Notes under the pieces: generated by a model | What the model was told of the DNA's origin: nothing | What the model saw: only the letters and a program-made list of their open reading frames with translations | Database searches by the model: none | Source of the DNA: Palsa-744 sp963734815 | GTDB taxonomy: Bacteria; Actinomycetota; Thermoleophilia; Solirubrobacterales; Solirubrobacteraceae | Reading direction: 5' to 3' | Assembly: GCA_963734815.1 (NCBI GenBank) | Contig: CAVTIH010000001.1 | Span: forward strand, 1,178,001-1,242,000 | DNA: 64,000 nucleotides | Translations under genes and position numbers: made by a program | Part shown: positions 1 to 7,438 of the stretch, one piece after another | Numbering within the stretch: the stretch's first letter is position 1 | How the letters are laid out: each line of letters begins with the position of its first letter

Positions 1-378
1 GAGTGGTTGGCGCCGGAGCACCAGCGTCGTGGCGAGCCGCGCCAGCCCTTCTACTTCCAGGTGGACAGAGGCGAGCCGTTCGCGTTCGCGGCGTTGTGGA
101 CGTCGGCGAAGGTCGCCGGCGAGTGGATCGACAGCGTCACGTTGCTCACCTGCGAGGCGAGCAACCCGGTGGCGGCGGCGATCCACGACCGCATGCCGGT
201 GATCCTCGCCGACGAGGGTGTGAGGCGGGCTTGGCTTGACCCGAGGCTCGACGCACAGGACGCCCTGTCGCTCTGTCAGCCGCTGCCGGCGGGGCGGCTG
301 ACGGCGCGGCCCGCGAACCCGGCGCTCAACCGCCCCGACCCTGATGCGGAGGGGCCGGAGCTGCTCGTGGCGCCGTAG
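1..378 (+). CDS. SRAP (SOS response-associated peptidase) family protein, 5'-truncated
   Basis: Only the C-terminal ~125 residues are in the window; the frame is open from base 1 to a TAG at 376-378. Visible family features are PFYFQ near the start, a PFAFAALW strand and the IHDRMPVIL motif, whose His belongs to the SRAP active site, followed by a WLDP turn. SRAP proteins (YedK/HMCES) form covalent crosslinks to abasic sites in single-stranded DNA. The catalytic Cys2 end lies outside the window, so activity cannot be judged. The C-terminal tail is Pro-rich and poorly conserved. A convergent HAD gene follows after 66 bp. Family assignment is firm; role in this locus is unknown. Confidence 0.85.
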   Translation, partial: EWLAPEHQRRGEPRQPFYFQVDRGEPFAFAALWTSAKVAGEWIDSVTLLTCEASNPVAAAIHDRMPVILADEGVRRAWLDPRLDAQDALSLCQPLPAGRLTARPANPALNRPDPDAEGPELLVAP

Positions 379-444
379 TCGTGGCGCCCGCCGCGCTGAT
401 GCGCGACCGCGAGGAGGGAGCGGTGCCGGCGGTTAGCGACGCTC

Positions 445-1092
445 TCAACCCGACGGTGCGAGGAGGGTGGCGAGCTCGGTGGGGGTGCGGGCGAGCGCGT
501 CGACTCCGGCGGTGAGCAGCTCCTCTTCTGAGCCGATGCCCCAGAGAACGCCGATGGTGCGGATGTGGTGCTCGTGGGCGGCTGCGATGTCGTGCTTGCG
601 ATCGCCGACCATGACCGGCCGCGCATCGGGCGGGAGCGCCTGCATCGCGCGTGCGACTGTGACGGCCTTGTGCTCGTTCTCGCTGTCAAGCTCGGGGCCG
701 ATCACCGCGGCGAAGAACCCGCGCAGGTGTAGAGCGTCAAGCAAAGGCTCGGCCAGCGCACGCGGCTTGGAGGTGGCGATGACCAGCGGCAGGTGCTCCG
801 CGAGCTTGTTGAGGATCGCGCGGATGCCGGGGAATACGGTCGTCTCGCCGGCGGCAAGCTCGCGGTAGCGCGCGCGATAGGAGTCAACACATGGCTGAAC
901 GAGTGACTCCTCGCCGACCAGCGCGCGAAACGTGCGGTGCAGGGGAGGGCCGAGGTGCCGGTGCAGCTCACGCTCCGGCCTCGCGGCCAGCCCGTTTGAC
1001 GTAAGCGCGTGGTTGACGGCGCGCGCGAATGGCACGCGTGAGTCAACGAGAACGCCGTCGAGGTCGAACAGCACAGCGTCGTGGTCGGTCAT
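445..1092 (-). CDS. HAD-superfamily phosphatase, phosphoglycolate phosphatase-like
   Basis: 215 residues starting at ATG 1092. HAD motif I is VLFDLDGVLVDS (nucleophile Asp and acid/base Asp). Motif II is the Ser in IATSKP, the motif III Lys is in the NEHKAV segment, and motif IV is MVGDRKHD. The helical cap between motifs I and II has the size of the Gph/PpaX group, which hydrolyses small phosphate esters such as phosphoglycolate or pyrophosphate. Substrate cannot be read from sequence. It converges with the SRAP gene and is separated from the relaxase region by a 480-bp gap containing the structured element. Confidence 0.85.
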   Translation of the reverse strand: MTDHDAVLFDLDGVLVDSRVPFARAVNHALTSNGLAARPERELHRHLGPPLHRTFRALVGEESLVQPCVDSYRARYRELAAGETTVFPGIRAILNKLAEHLPLVIATSKPRALAEPLLDALHLRGFFAAVIGPELDSENEHKAVTVARAMQALPPDARPVMVGDRKHDIAAAHEHHIRTIGVLWGIGSEEELLTAGVDALARTPTELATLLAPSG

Positions 1093-1572
1093 CGCGGCAG
1101 ATCATGACCGTCTGCCGGCGGGATGTGCGCCCGGTCTCGCGGGGACGGCGAGCATCGATTCGATCATCCTCTACCAGGATTTTGGGATCGTCCGCGCGCC
1201 GCATCGCCAGGACAGCCGCCTGGTCGCGGGCCCTCCGTGGCCCGCGACCAGCCGAAGCGTGCTTCCCGACGAACTGCAGACGTTAGGGTCGATCGTCCGC
1301 CGCTCCCCAGCCAGGCTGGCGCCTGGCTGGGGGCCCCGAGCGCGGCGGATCGCAGTCCCCCGGCCCCCGCCGCGTGTAGCGTGTCACACCCTGTCAACCC
1401 ACAGGGGGTGTGACAGGGTGTGCAGCGGGTGCCGGGCCGGGGGCCGGCCGACTGCTCGATCGACGGATGGGGTGGCGGGGGTGGAGGACCCCACCGACGG
1501 GGTCCCACGCCGGGCTCCAGAATCACGCACCGACGACAATTGTATGACCGATCCGGGTGGGAAACTGAACAG
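1093..1572. other. Noncoding interval upstream of the relaxase region
   Basis: No convincing gene on either strand. The interval contains the structured repeat (1221-1471) and a further 7-bp hairpin, GGACCCC (1486-1492) with GGGGTCC (1499-1505). No obvious promoter or ribosome site other than a weak context for the ATG at 1573. Position just upstream of the MobF relaxase makes it a candidate place for an oriT, but no nic consensus could be recognised. Confidence 0.5.
1221..1471 (-). repeat. Structured noncoding element, copy 1
   Basis: One of two ~250-bp direct copies (other at 43436-43689). It contains, left to right: a 12-bp hairpin (1221-1232/1239-1250, loop CTCCGT); a 10-bp hairpin (CCAGCCAGGC, 1308-1317, loop TGGC, GCCTGGCTGG 1322-1331); and a 10-bp outer stem (CCGGCCCCCG 1360-1369 with CGGGGGCCGG 1438-1447) enclosing a perfect 12-bp stem (CACACCCTGTCA 1385-1396 with TGACAGGGTGTG 1411-1422). 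Between copies the first stem shows a compensatory C-G to G-C change, and the other stems change in ways that keep G-U pairs only if the minus strand is read. The reading frame is not conserved between copies (2-nt length difference), so it is not coding. Strand is set to minus for this reason; function unknown. Confidence 0.75.
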
Positions 1573-1944
1573 ATGCCCCTCGACTTCGCCATCCCGCTCG
1601 CCGCGGCCGGCCCGCTCGCCGGCGTGATCTGCGTGCTCGGCCTGGTGGCCGTGGCGGGATGGGTCGCCTGGCGCTTCGGGCCGACCCTGGCGCGCGTCAC
1701 GGGCTGGTGCTCGTGGTGGGTGGCGTGGGCATGCGGAAGCCAGGGCGGCTACGGCTACTGCATCGCGTTCGTCGTGCTCGGCGCGGTCGCGTGGGGAGGA
1801 GGCACGCTCTGGTGCGCCAGGCGCCGGGGACGCTGGCCTTCGGTGCTCTCCGAGCGACTGTTCACCTGCGTGCTCGGCAACCGCAGCCCACTTACGCGGC
1901 TCGAGATCCCCGCTGTCGTGATCTTCCCACGCCGGCGCCGCTGA
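1573..1944 (+). CDS. Small predicted membrane protein next to relaxase
   Basis: 123 residues. Two or three hydrophobic segments are visible: residues ~5-32 (AAAGPLAGVICVLGLVAVAG), ~62-80 (YCIAFVVLGAVAWGGGTLW), followed by a basic tail ending in RRRR. No recognised domain. It is the first gene to the right of structured copy 1 and is followed by 258 bp of C-rich noncoding DNA and the MobF relaxase. Position suggests an accessory protein of the transfer region; this is inference only. Confidence 0.55.
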   Translation: MPLDFAIPLAAAGPLAGVICVLGLVAVAGWVAWRFGPTLARVTGWCSWWVAWACGSQGGYGYCIAFVVLGAVAWGGGTLWCARRRGRWPSVLSERLFTCVLGNRSPLTRLEIPAVVIFPRRRR

Positions 1945-2202
1945 CCCGCGTCGCACCCGAGCGCTCGACCCCGCGCGCTCCGCCACACGACGCTCGCCCA
2001 CCGGCTCTCGCTGTGCTCCGCCGTCGCTCCGCTCGGCTCTCGCCCGCATCTCCCACCGCGCACTCACCGGCGCCACAGCAGCTTCTCCAGCCGCGCTCTC
2101 GGCACCGCCGCAAGGCCACCCCGCCGCTCGGCTCCGCTGCGCTCCGCCTCACGGCACACAGTTGCACCTAAAGGTCCGTTCTTTTGCTATTTTGGCTTCA
2201 GG
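1945..2202. other. C-rich noncoding DNA before the relaxase gene
   Basis: 258 bp strongly biased to pyrimidines on the plus strand, with repeated variants of GCTCGGCTC and GCTCCGC (for example around 2027-2040 and 2126-2150). No gene is supported on either strand. It ends in the TTTTGCTATTTTGG motif directly before the relaxase start. An oriT or long leader is possible but nothing decisive is visible. Confidence 0.4.
2181..2195 (+). promoter_or_regulatory. Shared TTTTGC-TATTTGG motif before relaxase
   Basis: CTTTTGCTATTTTGG ends 7 bp before the ATG of the relaxase. Close relatives occur at 31471-31487, 44622-44636 and 45775-45792, each before an element-A gene. The AT-rich block stands out in very GC-rich DNA. 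With the start codon this close it would act as a core promoter for a leaderless transcript or as an operator covering the start. No Shine-Dalgarno sequence precedes this ATG. Confidence 0.5.
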
Positions 2203-5200
2203 ATGCTCTCGATTGGGAAGATCGCGTTGGGTCAGCACCGCTACTACGAGCAGCAGGTAGCTCAGGGCCAGGACGACTACTACACCGGCCGTGGCGAGGC
2301 CCCCGGCGAATGGGTGGGCACCGGTGCGCAGGCCCTCGGCCTCACTGGCCGGGTCGGCGCCGGGCAGTTCGGTGCGCTGATCGCGGGCCACGACCCACGC
2401 GACCCCGCGGTGCGGCTGCGCTCCTCCGCGCATGACCCGAAGGTCGCTGCGTATGACCTCACGTTCTCCGCGCCGAAGACGCTGAGCATCCTGTTCGCCG
2501 TCGCGCCGGAGGACGTCTCGGGTGAGCTTGTGGGGTGCCACGAAGAGGCGGTCGGGGCGGCGCTCGGATATCTGGAGGACACGGCGGTGATGGTTCGCCG
2601 CGGGCACGCCGGCCAGTATGTGCAGCCCGGAGACGGTCTGGTCGCGGCGGCCTACCGGCATCGGATGAGCCGTGCGCTTGACCCGCAGCTGCATACGCAC
2701 GTCGTCGCGGCGAACCTGGCGCGTGGCCCGGACGGCCGGTTCACCGCGCTGCACGGCGCGGAGCTCTACCGGGCGGCGAAGACTGCGGGGTATCTCTACC
2801 AGGCGCATCTTCGCGCGCTCGTCACGGAGCGTCTTGGCCTGGAGTGGGGGGAGGTCCGCAAAGGTGCGGCGGAGCTCGCGGACATCGAGCGGCCGGTGGT
2901 GGAGCACTTCTCCCAGCGTCGCCACGAGATGCTGCGCGAGGCCAAGGAGGGAGGGATTGGTCTGGGGTCAAAGAGCGCGGCGGAGCACGCGGCGCTCGCG
3001 ACGAGGGAGCGCAAGCAGTACGGGCTTGAGACGCACACGTGGCGGGAGGAGGTCAGGGCCCGCGCCGGCGAGCAGGGTCTCGACACAGGCAGGATCGCGG
3101 AGCTGCTGCAGGCGGGCCGGGAGCGGCTGGCGCGTGACTTCGCCAAGCACGACAGCGAGGACGAGCAAGCGATCGGTGCCCGGCTGGTTGGCGCCGAGGG
3201 CCTGACGGAGCGCTGCAACACCTTTGACGAGCGCGCGGTGCTGCAGGGATTCGCCGCCGCGGCACGGGCGGGCGCGCTCGTCAGCGAGGTGCGCGGCCAG
3301 GCGGAGCGGTTCACAGGGCGCTCGGATGTGATCGGGACCCGTGGTGGTGAGATGACGACCGCGGAGCTCGTGGCGGTCGAGCGTCGGCTGATCGTGGCCG
3401 CGGTCGGCCGCGCCGGCGAGGGGACCGGCATCCTCGATCCGTCGCTGGCCGAGCGTGCGATCGCGGCGGCGGATCGTCCCCTCACCGCCGAGCAGGCGGC
3501 GGCGGTCCGGGCGGTGAGTAGTTCGGGGCACGGGGTGAGCGTGATCCAGGCGCTCGCGGGAACCGGCAAGACCTACACGGCCGGGGTGCTGCGCCAGGTG
3601 TATGAGGGCGCGGGCTACACCGTGCTCGGCGTCGCACCGACCGGCCGCGCGGTACGCGAGCTGACCGAGGAGGCCGGCATTCCCACCCGCACACTCGACC
3701 GGCTCCTGCTCGACCTCGAGCAGCTCGGCGACACGCTACCCGAGGGCAGCGTTCTGATCCTCGATGAGGCCGGGATGGCCGCGACGCGCCCAAGCGCGCG
3801 ACTCCTGGAGGCGGCAGAGCATCGGGGTGTGAAGACGATCGCGATCGGCGACCCGGGGCAGCTCCCCTCCGTGCAGGCCGGCGGCTGGCTCGGCGCGGTC
3901 GGCCGCGCGCTCGGCGCGCAGCTGCTGACGGAGGTGATGCGCCAGCGCGACCCCGCGGAGCGCCGGGCGCTCGGTGCACTCCACGACGGGCACCCACAGC
4001 GCTACCTCGACTGGGCCGAGCGCAACACGCGGATCGAGACGTTCAGCGACCCCGCCAGCGCGTGCGAGCAGGCCCTCGCCGAGTGGGCGCCCGCGGCCGC
4101 CACGGCTGGGCCGGCGCATACGGTGATGATCGCCAGGGACAACGAGACACGCGACCGTCTGAACCAGGGAGCGCGCGAGCTGCGCCGCGGTCTCGGCGCG
4201 CTCGGCGAGGAGCGCTCCTACGGCCCGGTTGAGGTCGCGGTAGGTGACCGCGTGATCTGCCGGCGCAACGACGGGCAGCTCGACGTGGACAACGGAATGA
4301 GAGGCACCGTGCGCCACCTCGACCCCGACAGGGTCATGATCGACACCGATGGCGGGCTCGTGCGCGAGCTGCCAGCCGCGTATGTCGCCGAGCACGTGGA
4401 GCACGCCTACTCACTGACGGGGCACGGGATGCAGGGAGGGACGATCGAGGGCGCGGTCGTTGTCGCCTCGCCCCGGGATCTCACCGCCGGCTGGTCATAT
4501 ACCGCGCTCTCCCGCGCAAGAGAAACCACACGACTCCTCGTCTATGACGACGATCTCGAGCGGGAGCGCAGCGAGTTCGCGCCCACAGACCAAACCCCGA
4601 CAGCAACCTGGGACGAGCTGCTCGAGCGAGTGGGCCGGCGGATGCTCGAGCGCGACAACGAAGACCTCGCGATCGAGCAACTCCCAGGCCCAGGCCGCGC
4701 CGACGACCCCACGCTCGCCAGCGCCCGAACACACGCGACAGAGCTACCACAGGAGCAAGCTGCCGCCCGTGCCGAGCCCACCCCATTGGCCGCGCCGACC
4801 CCAGCGCGGCTGCAGGAACTGAGCGAGCGCATCGATCAGCTGCATGTGCAGCTCGCGGTGCTACCGACACGCGAGCTGCAGCGCATCGAGGACCTGGACG
4901 CGCGCGCCCTCACCCTCACCACCCAGCACGAGCAACTCACCCAACGCCTCGCCGGCCTACCCGAGCCACGCCCCCGCCTCGGCCGCGAAGACGACTCCCA
5001 CGCGATCGAACGCGCCCACCTGGCCAGCGCTCTGCAAGCCAATGAGCGGGAGTTCGACGTTGTCCGCGCACAGCGCGGCAGTCTGGAGCGCAAACTCGGC
5101 AACCCCAGCGAGGCCCGCGCCGAATGCGAAGGCCTTCAACATGCAATCACCAAGGCGACCCGAGAGCACGCCGCACTGCGCAACGAGCTCGCCGAGCACG

Positions 5201-5481
5201 AACTGCAAACCCCCGGCCCGTGGGTAAAGGCCACTTTCGGAGAGCGGCCAGACCGGCCCGCCAAGCGCGAGGCATGGGAGAACGGCGTGCGCCACGCCGC
5301 GCGCCACCGCGCCCAGTACAACATCACCGATCCAGCCGACGCACTCGGACCCCGGCCCGAGCAACGCGGGGTCCAGCAGCGCGACTGGGAGCGCGCCCGC
5401 GAAGCGGTCGAGCGCGCCGAGCGGCGCCTCGGACGCGAAGTCTCATCCCAGCGCGGCATCGATTTCGGGATCGGACTCTGA
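2203..5481 (+). CDS. MobF-family relaxase/helicase (TraA-like)
   Basis: 1092 residues. The N-terminal relaxase domain has the early tyrosines (HRYYEQQ, residues ~13-18), the SAPKTLSILFA signature (~90) and the metal-binding histidines in LHTHVVAAN (~163). A RecD-like helicase follows: Walker A ALAGTGKTYT (~450), Walker B LILDEAGM (~515), GDPGQLPSVQAGG (~550), LTEVMRQ, and the C-terminal motif YTALSRARETTRLLVYDDD. The last ~250 residues are charged and predicted coiled coil. Relaxases of this family nick oriT, stay bound through a tyrosine and unwind the transferred strand. It is the only relaxase in the window and appears intact. The TTTTGC-TATTTGG motif ends 7 bp before the start. Confidence 0.93.
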   Translation: MLSIGKIALGQHRYYEQQVAQGQDDYYTGRGEAPGEWVGTGAQALGLTGRVGAGQFGALIAGHDPRDPAVRLRSSAHDPKVAAYDLTFSAPKTLSILFAVAPEDVSGELVGCHEEAVGAALGYLEDTAVMVRRGHAGQYVQPGDGLVAAAYRHRMSRALDPQLHTHVVAANLARGPDGRFTALHGAELYRAAKTAGYLYQAHLRALVTERLGLEWGEVRKGAAELADIERPVVEHFSQRRHEMLREAKEGGIGLGSKSAAEHAALATRERKQYGLETHTWREEVRARAGEQGLDTGRIAELLQAGRERLARDFAKHDSEDEQAIGARLVGAEGLTERCNTFDERAVLQGFAAAARAGALVSEVRGQAERFTGRSDVIGTRGGEMTTAELVAVERRLIVAAVGRAGEGTGILDPSLAERAIAAADRPLTAEQAAAVRAVSSSGHGVSVIQALAGTGKTYTAGVLRQVYEGAGYTVLGVAPTGRAVRELTEEAGIPTRTLDRLLLDLEQLGDTLPEGSVLILDEAGMAATRPSARLLEAAEHRGVKTIAIGDPGQLPSVQAGGWLGAVGRALGAQLLTEVMRQRDPAERRALGALHDGHPQRYLDWAERNTRIETFSDPASACEQALAEWAPAAATAGPAHTVMIARDNETRDRLNQGARELRRGLGALGEERSYGPVEVAVGDRVICRRNDGQLDVDNGMRGTVRHLDPDRVMIDTDGGLVRELPAAYVAEHVEHAYSLTGHGMQGGTIEGAVVVASPRDLTAGWSYTALSRARETTRLLVYDDDLERERSEFAPTDQTPTATWDELLERVGRRMLERDNEDLAIEQLPGPGRADDPTLASARTHATELPQEQAAARAEPTPLAAPTPARLQELSERIDQLHVQLAVLPTRELQRIEDLDARALTLTTQHEQLTQRLAGLPEPRPRLGREDDSHAIERAHLASALQANEREFDVVRAQRGSLERKLGNPSEARAECEGLQHAITKATREHAALRNELAEHELQTPGPWVKATFGERPDRPAKREAWENGVRHAARHRAQYNITDPADALGPRPEQRGVQQRDWERAREAVERAERRLGREVSSQRGIDFGIGL

Positions 5482-5486
5482 GCAGC

Positions 5487-5520
5487 GAGACGCTTTATAG
5501 GCGCGACAACGGGTGTCTCG
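5487..5520. terminator. Possible bidirectional terminator between convergent genes
   Basis: CGAGAC (5487-5492) pairs with GTCTCG (5515-5520) in the 40-bp gap between the relaxase and the convergent prenyltransferase gene. The loop is long (22 nt) and there is no clear T tract, so this is weak. Confidence 0.3.
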
Positions 5521-5521
5521 G

Positions 5522-6259
5522 CTATGCGCCGGGCGCTGGCTGTACGTCATCTGCTTCCCTGCGTCCGCCGAAGCGCCGCTGCCGGGCGTTGTACTCGGTG
5601 AGGGCTTGTTCGAGCGCTTCGCGGGTGAAGTCTGGCCAGAGCTCGTCGCGGAAGACGAGCTCTGAGTAGGCGGCTTGCCAGAGCAGGTAGTTGGATAGGC
5701 GCTGCTCTCCTCCGGTGCGGATGATCACCTCGGGGTCGTGCATCTCCGGCGCGTAGAGGCAGCCGCGGAACTCCTCCTCGGTGTTGCCCCGGAAGCGCTT
5801 GGCGGCGTCGAGGATCTCGGCGCGGCCGCCGTAGTTGAAGGCGATGAAGAGCGTAAGGCGCTGGTTCTCGGCGGTCAGCTGCTCAGCCCAACGTATTTGC
5901 TCGAGGAGCTCTTTGGGTACTCCGTTGCGGCGGCCGATGAAGCGCATGCGTACTCCCTCGCGGTGGAGTTCTGGGGTCTCGCTGGCGATGCGCTGTGCGA
6001 GCATTGAGATCAGGCCCTGGACCTCCTCGACGGGTCGCGACCAGTTCTCGGTCGAGAACGAGTACACGGTCAGCTGTTGGATGCCCAGTTCTGCGGCGTC
6101 GCGCAGGCGGGCCTTCAGGGTGTCGGCGCCCGCGTTGTGCCCGGCGCTCAGGGGTAGCCCGCGTGCACGCGCCCAACGGCCGTTGCCATCGGCGATGATC
6201 GCGACATGGCGCGCCGCCCCGGGAAGCAAACCATTGTGCGCTGCTGCTCCAGGGCGCAT
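5522..6259 (-). CDS. Isoprenyl (cis-prenyl) transferase, UppS family
   Basis: 245 residues from ATG 6259, chosen because it overlaps the TGA of the upstream terpene synthase gene as TGATG. Family motifs are complete: HVAIIADGNGRWA (catalytic Asp of the P-loop), VYSFSTENWSRP, LFIAFNYGGRAEI and IIRTGGEQRLSNYLLWQ with SELVF. These enzymes condense isopentenyl diphosphate onto an allylic diphosphate with Z geometry, normally to make undecaprenyl diphosphate. Here it is the last gene of a terpene/ABC operon on a conjugative element, so a dedicated precursor-supply role for the neighbouring cyclase is more likely than a housekeeping one; that is inference. Confidence 0.9.
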   Translation of the reverse strand: MRPGAAAHNGLLPGAARHVAIIADGNGRWARARGLPLSAGHNAGADTLKARLRDAAELGIQQLTVYSFSTENWSRPVEEVQGLISMLAQRIASETPELHREGVRMRFIGRRNGVPKELLEQIRWAEQLTAENQRLTLFIAFNYGGRAEILDAAKRFRGNTEEEFRGCLYAPEMHDPEVIIRTGGEQRLSNYLLWQAAYSELVFRDELWPDFTREALEQALTEYNARQRRFGGRREADDVQPAPGA

Positions 6260-7380
6260 CAGCGGCCCGCTCTGCTCGTGATCGCTGTTCGGGCTCGTTT
6301 GGAGATACGCCATGCGCGCATGATCGCGAGCGTTGGTGTGATGATCGGCCGGAGTTCTCGGCGGATTTGTTCGGTTACGGGTCGCGCGAATTCGCTGGAG
6401 GCGGTTGGGGCAGAGGCGTAGTAGGCGACGACCCCGACTAGTGTCATGAGGTGATAGGCGCCGTTTGGAGTGTCGCGCGAACGGGCCGCCGCGCGATGGA
6501 TCACGTTTCGGAGCCCGTCGGCGAGGGCGTCGCGGTCCTCGTAGTAGCGGATGTACCCGGGTTGACCGATGCTGCGGTCCTGTTGGTAGTCGATGAGGCT
6601 GTCGAGCAGGGTGGTCAGGGCGCAGACGGATAGGTAGACGTCATCGATGGCGAGGGCTTGGTCGCGGGTGGTGCGAGGGTCGGCGGCGGCGGCGATCAGC
6701 GCGTGCAGTGCGAGCCCGGATGAGACCGCGCCGGACAGGAACTCCTGCCATTGGAGCCCGGTTGGGGTCGCGTTGTGTTGTGCCCATTGCGTGAGCTGCG
6801 TGCGGCCGAGGGTGGGAGCCGCGTGAGCGCGAACCTGGGCCTCGGCGCAGCGAGTGGCGGCGCGCTCGGAGGCCTCTGCGATGGCGGCTCGGCACGGCAG
6901 CTTCGTCAGCGCGCTGCGCACGACGCGTACCAGCTCCTGTAGATAGCCGCCGTCATCTGGCGGGGGGGTGTGGGCGTAGTAGTCGCCTGTCGGCTCGGTG
7001 TGCAGGACGACTGCGTCAACGAGTGCGCGGTAGAGCGATCGGCCTTCCCCCAGTGGGTCAGCTAGGGGTCGCTCCACCAGGCTGTCCAGATAGTCGTAGG
7101 TGACCTGAAGGCCGACGATCGCTTCCACAACGGATTTGCGGTGCTCGCGGGGGGCGAGTGTGGCGAGGGTCGCCGTCGCCTGTGCGTTGAATCCCTCCTC
7201 GCGCAGGTTGGTGAGTGCCACTTCCTGTAGAGCTGGATCGGGGATTCCTTCCGCGCGCGTGGCCCAGTAGTCGAGTTGTGTGTGTACGACCGGGGCGACT
7301 GTGCTCCAGTAGCGAGCGTTTGCGAGCACGAGCGCCAAGCCCATTCGTGCGATGGGCGGACGGTCGCCAAATGCGAACAT
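6259..7380 (-). CDS. DUF2600/YtpB-type large terpene synthase
   Basis: 373 residues. Two conserved YtpB-like regions are visible: QVTYDYLDSLVERP (~91-104), carrying the DYLD acidic motif, and LTTLLDSLIDYQQDRSIGQ followed by YIRYYED (~260-285). Bacillus YtpB cyclises long-chain C35 polyprenyl diphosphate to tetraprenyl-beta-curcumene, and members of this family lack the usual class I DDxxD layout. It lies between an FtsX-type permease (58-bp gap) and the cis-prenyltransferase, with which it overlaps by TGATG, implying coupled translation. Substrate and product here are unknown. The alternative start Met at residue 13 is possible. Confidence 0.75.
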   Translation of the reverse strand: MFAFGDRPPIARMGLALVLANARYWSTVAPVVHTQLDYWATRAEGIPDPALQEVALTNLREEGFNAQATATLATLAPREHRKSVVEAIVGLQVTYDYLDSLVERPLADPLGEGRSLYRALVDAVVLHTEPTGDYYAHTPPPDDGGYLQELVRVVRSALTKLPCRAAIAEASERAATRCAEAQVRAHAAPTLGRTQLTQWAQHNATPTGLQWQEFLSGAVSSGLALHALIAAAADPRTTRDQALAIDDVYLSVCALTTLLDSLIDYQQDRSIGQPGYIRYYEDRDALADGLRNVIHRAAARSRDTPNGAYHLMTLVGVVAYYASAPTASSEFARPVTEQIRRELRPIITPTLAIMRAWRISKRARTAITSRAGR

Positions 7381-7438
7381 TGCCGATGAGCGTAAGCCGT
7401 TTCAAGCTCCATGACGCGGGCGAAAGCATCGTTGGCGG

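Noticed and set aside
1221..1471. Reading the duplicated structured element as a conserved protein fragment (shared minus-strand peptides such as HTLSHPLWVDRV)
   Set aside because: The two halves that match between copies are in different frames because of a 2-nt length difference, while base pairing is kept.
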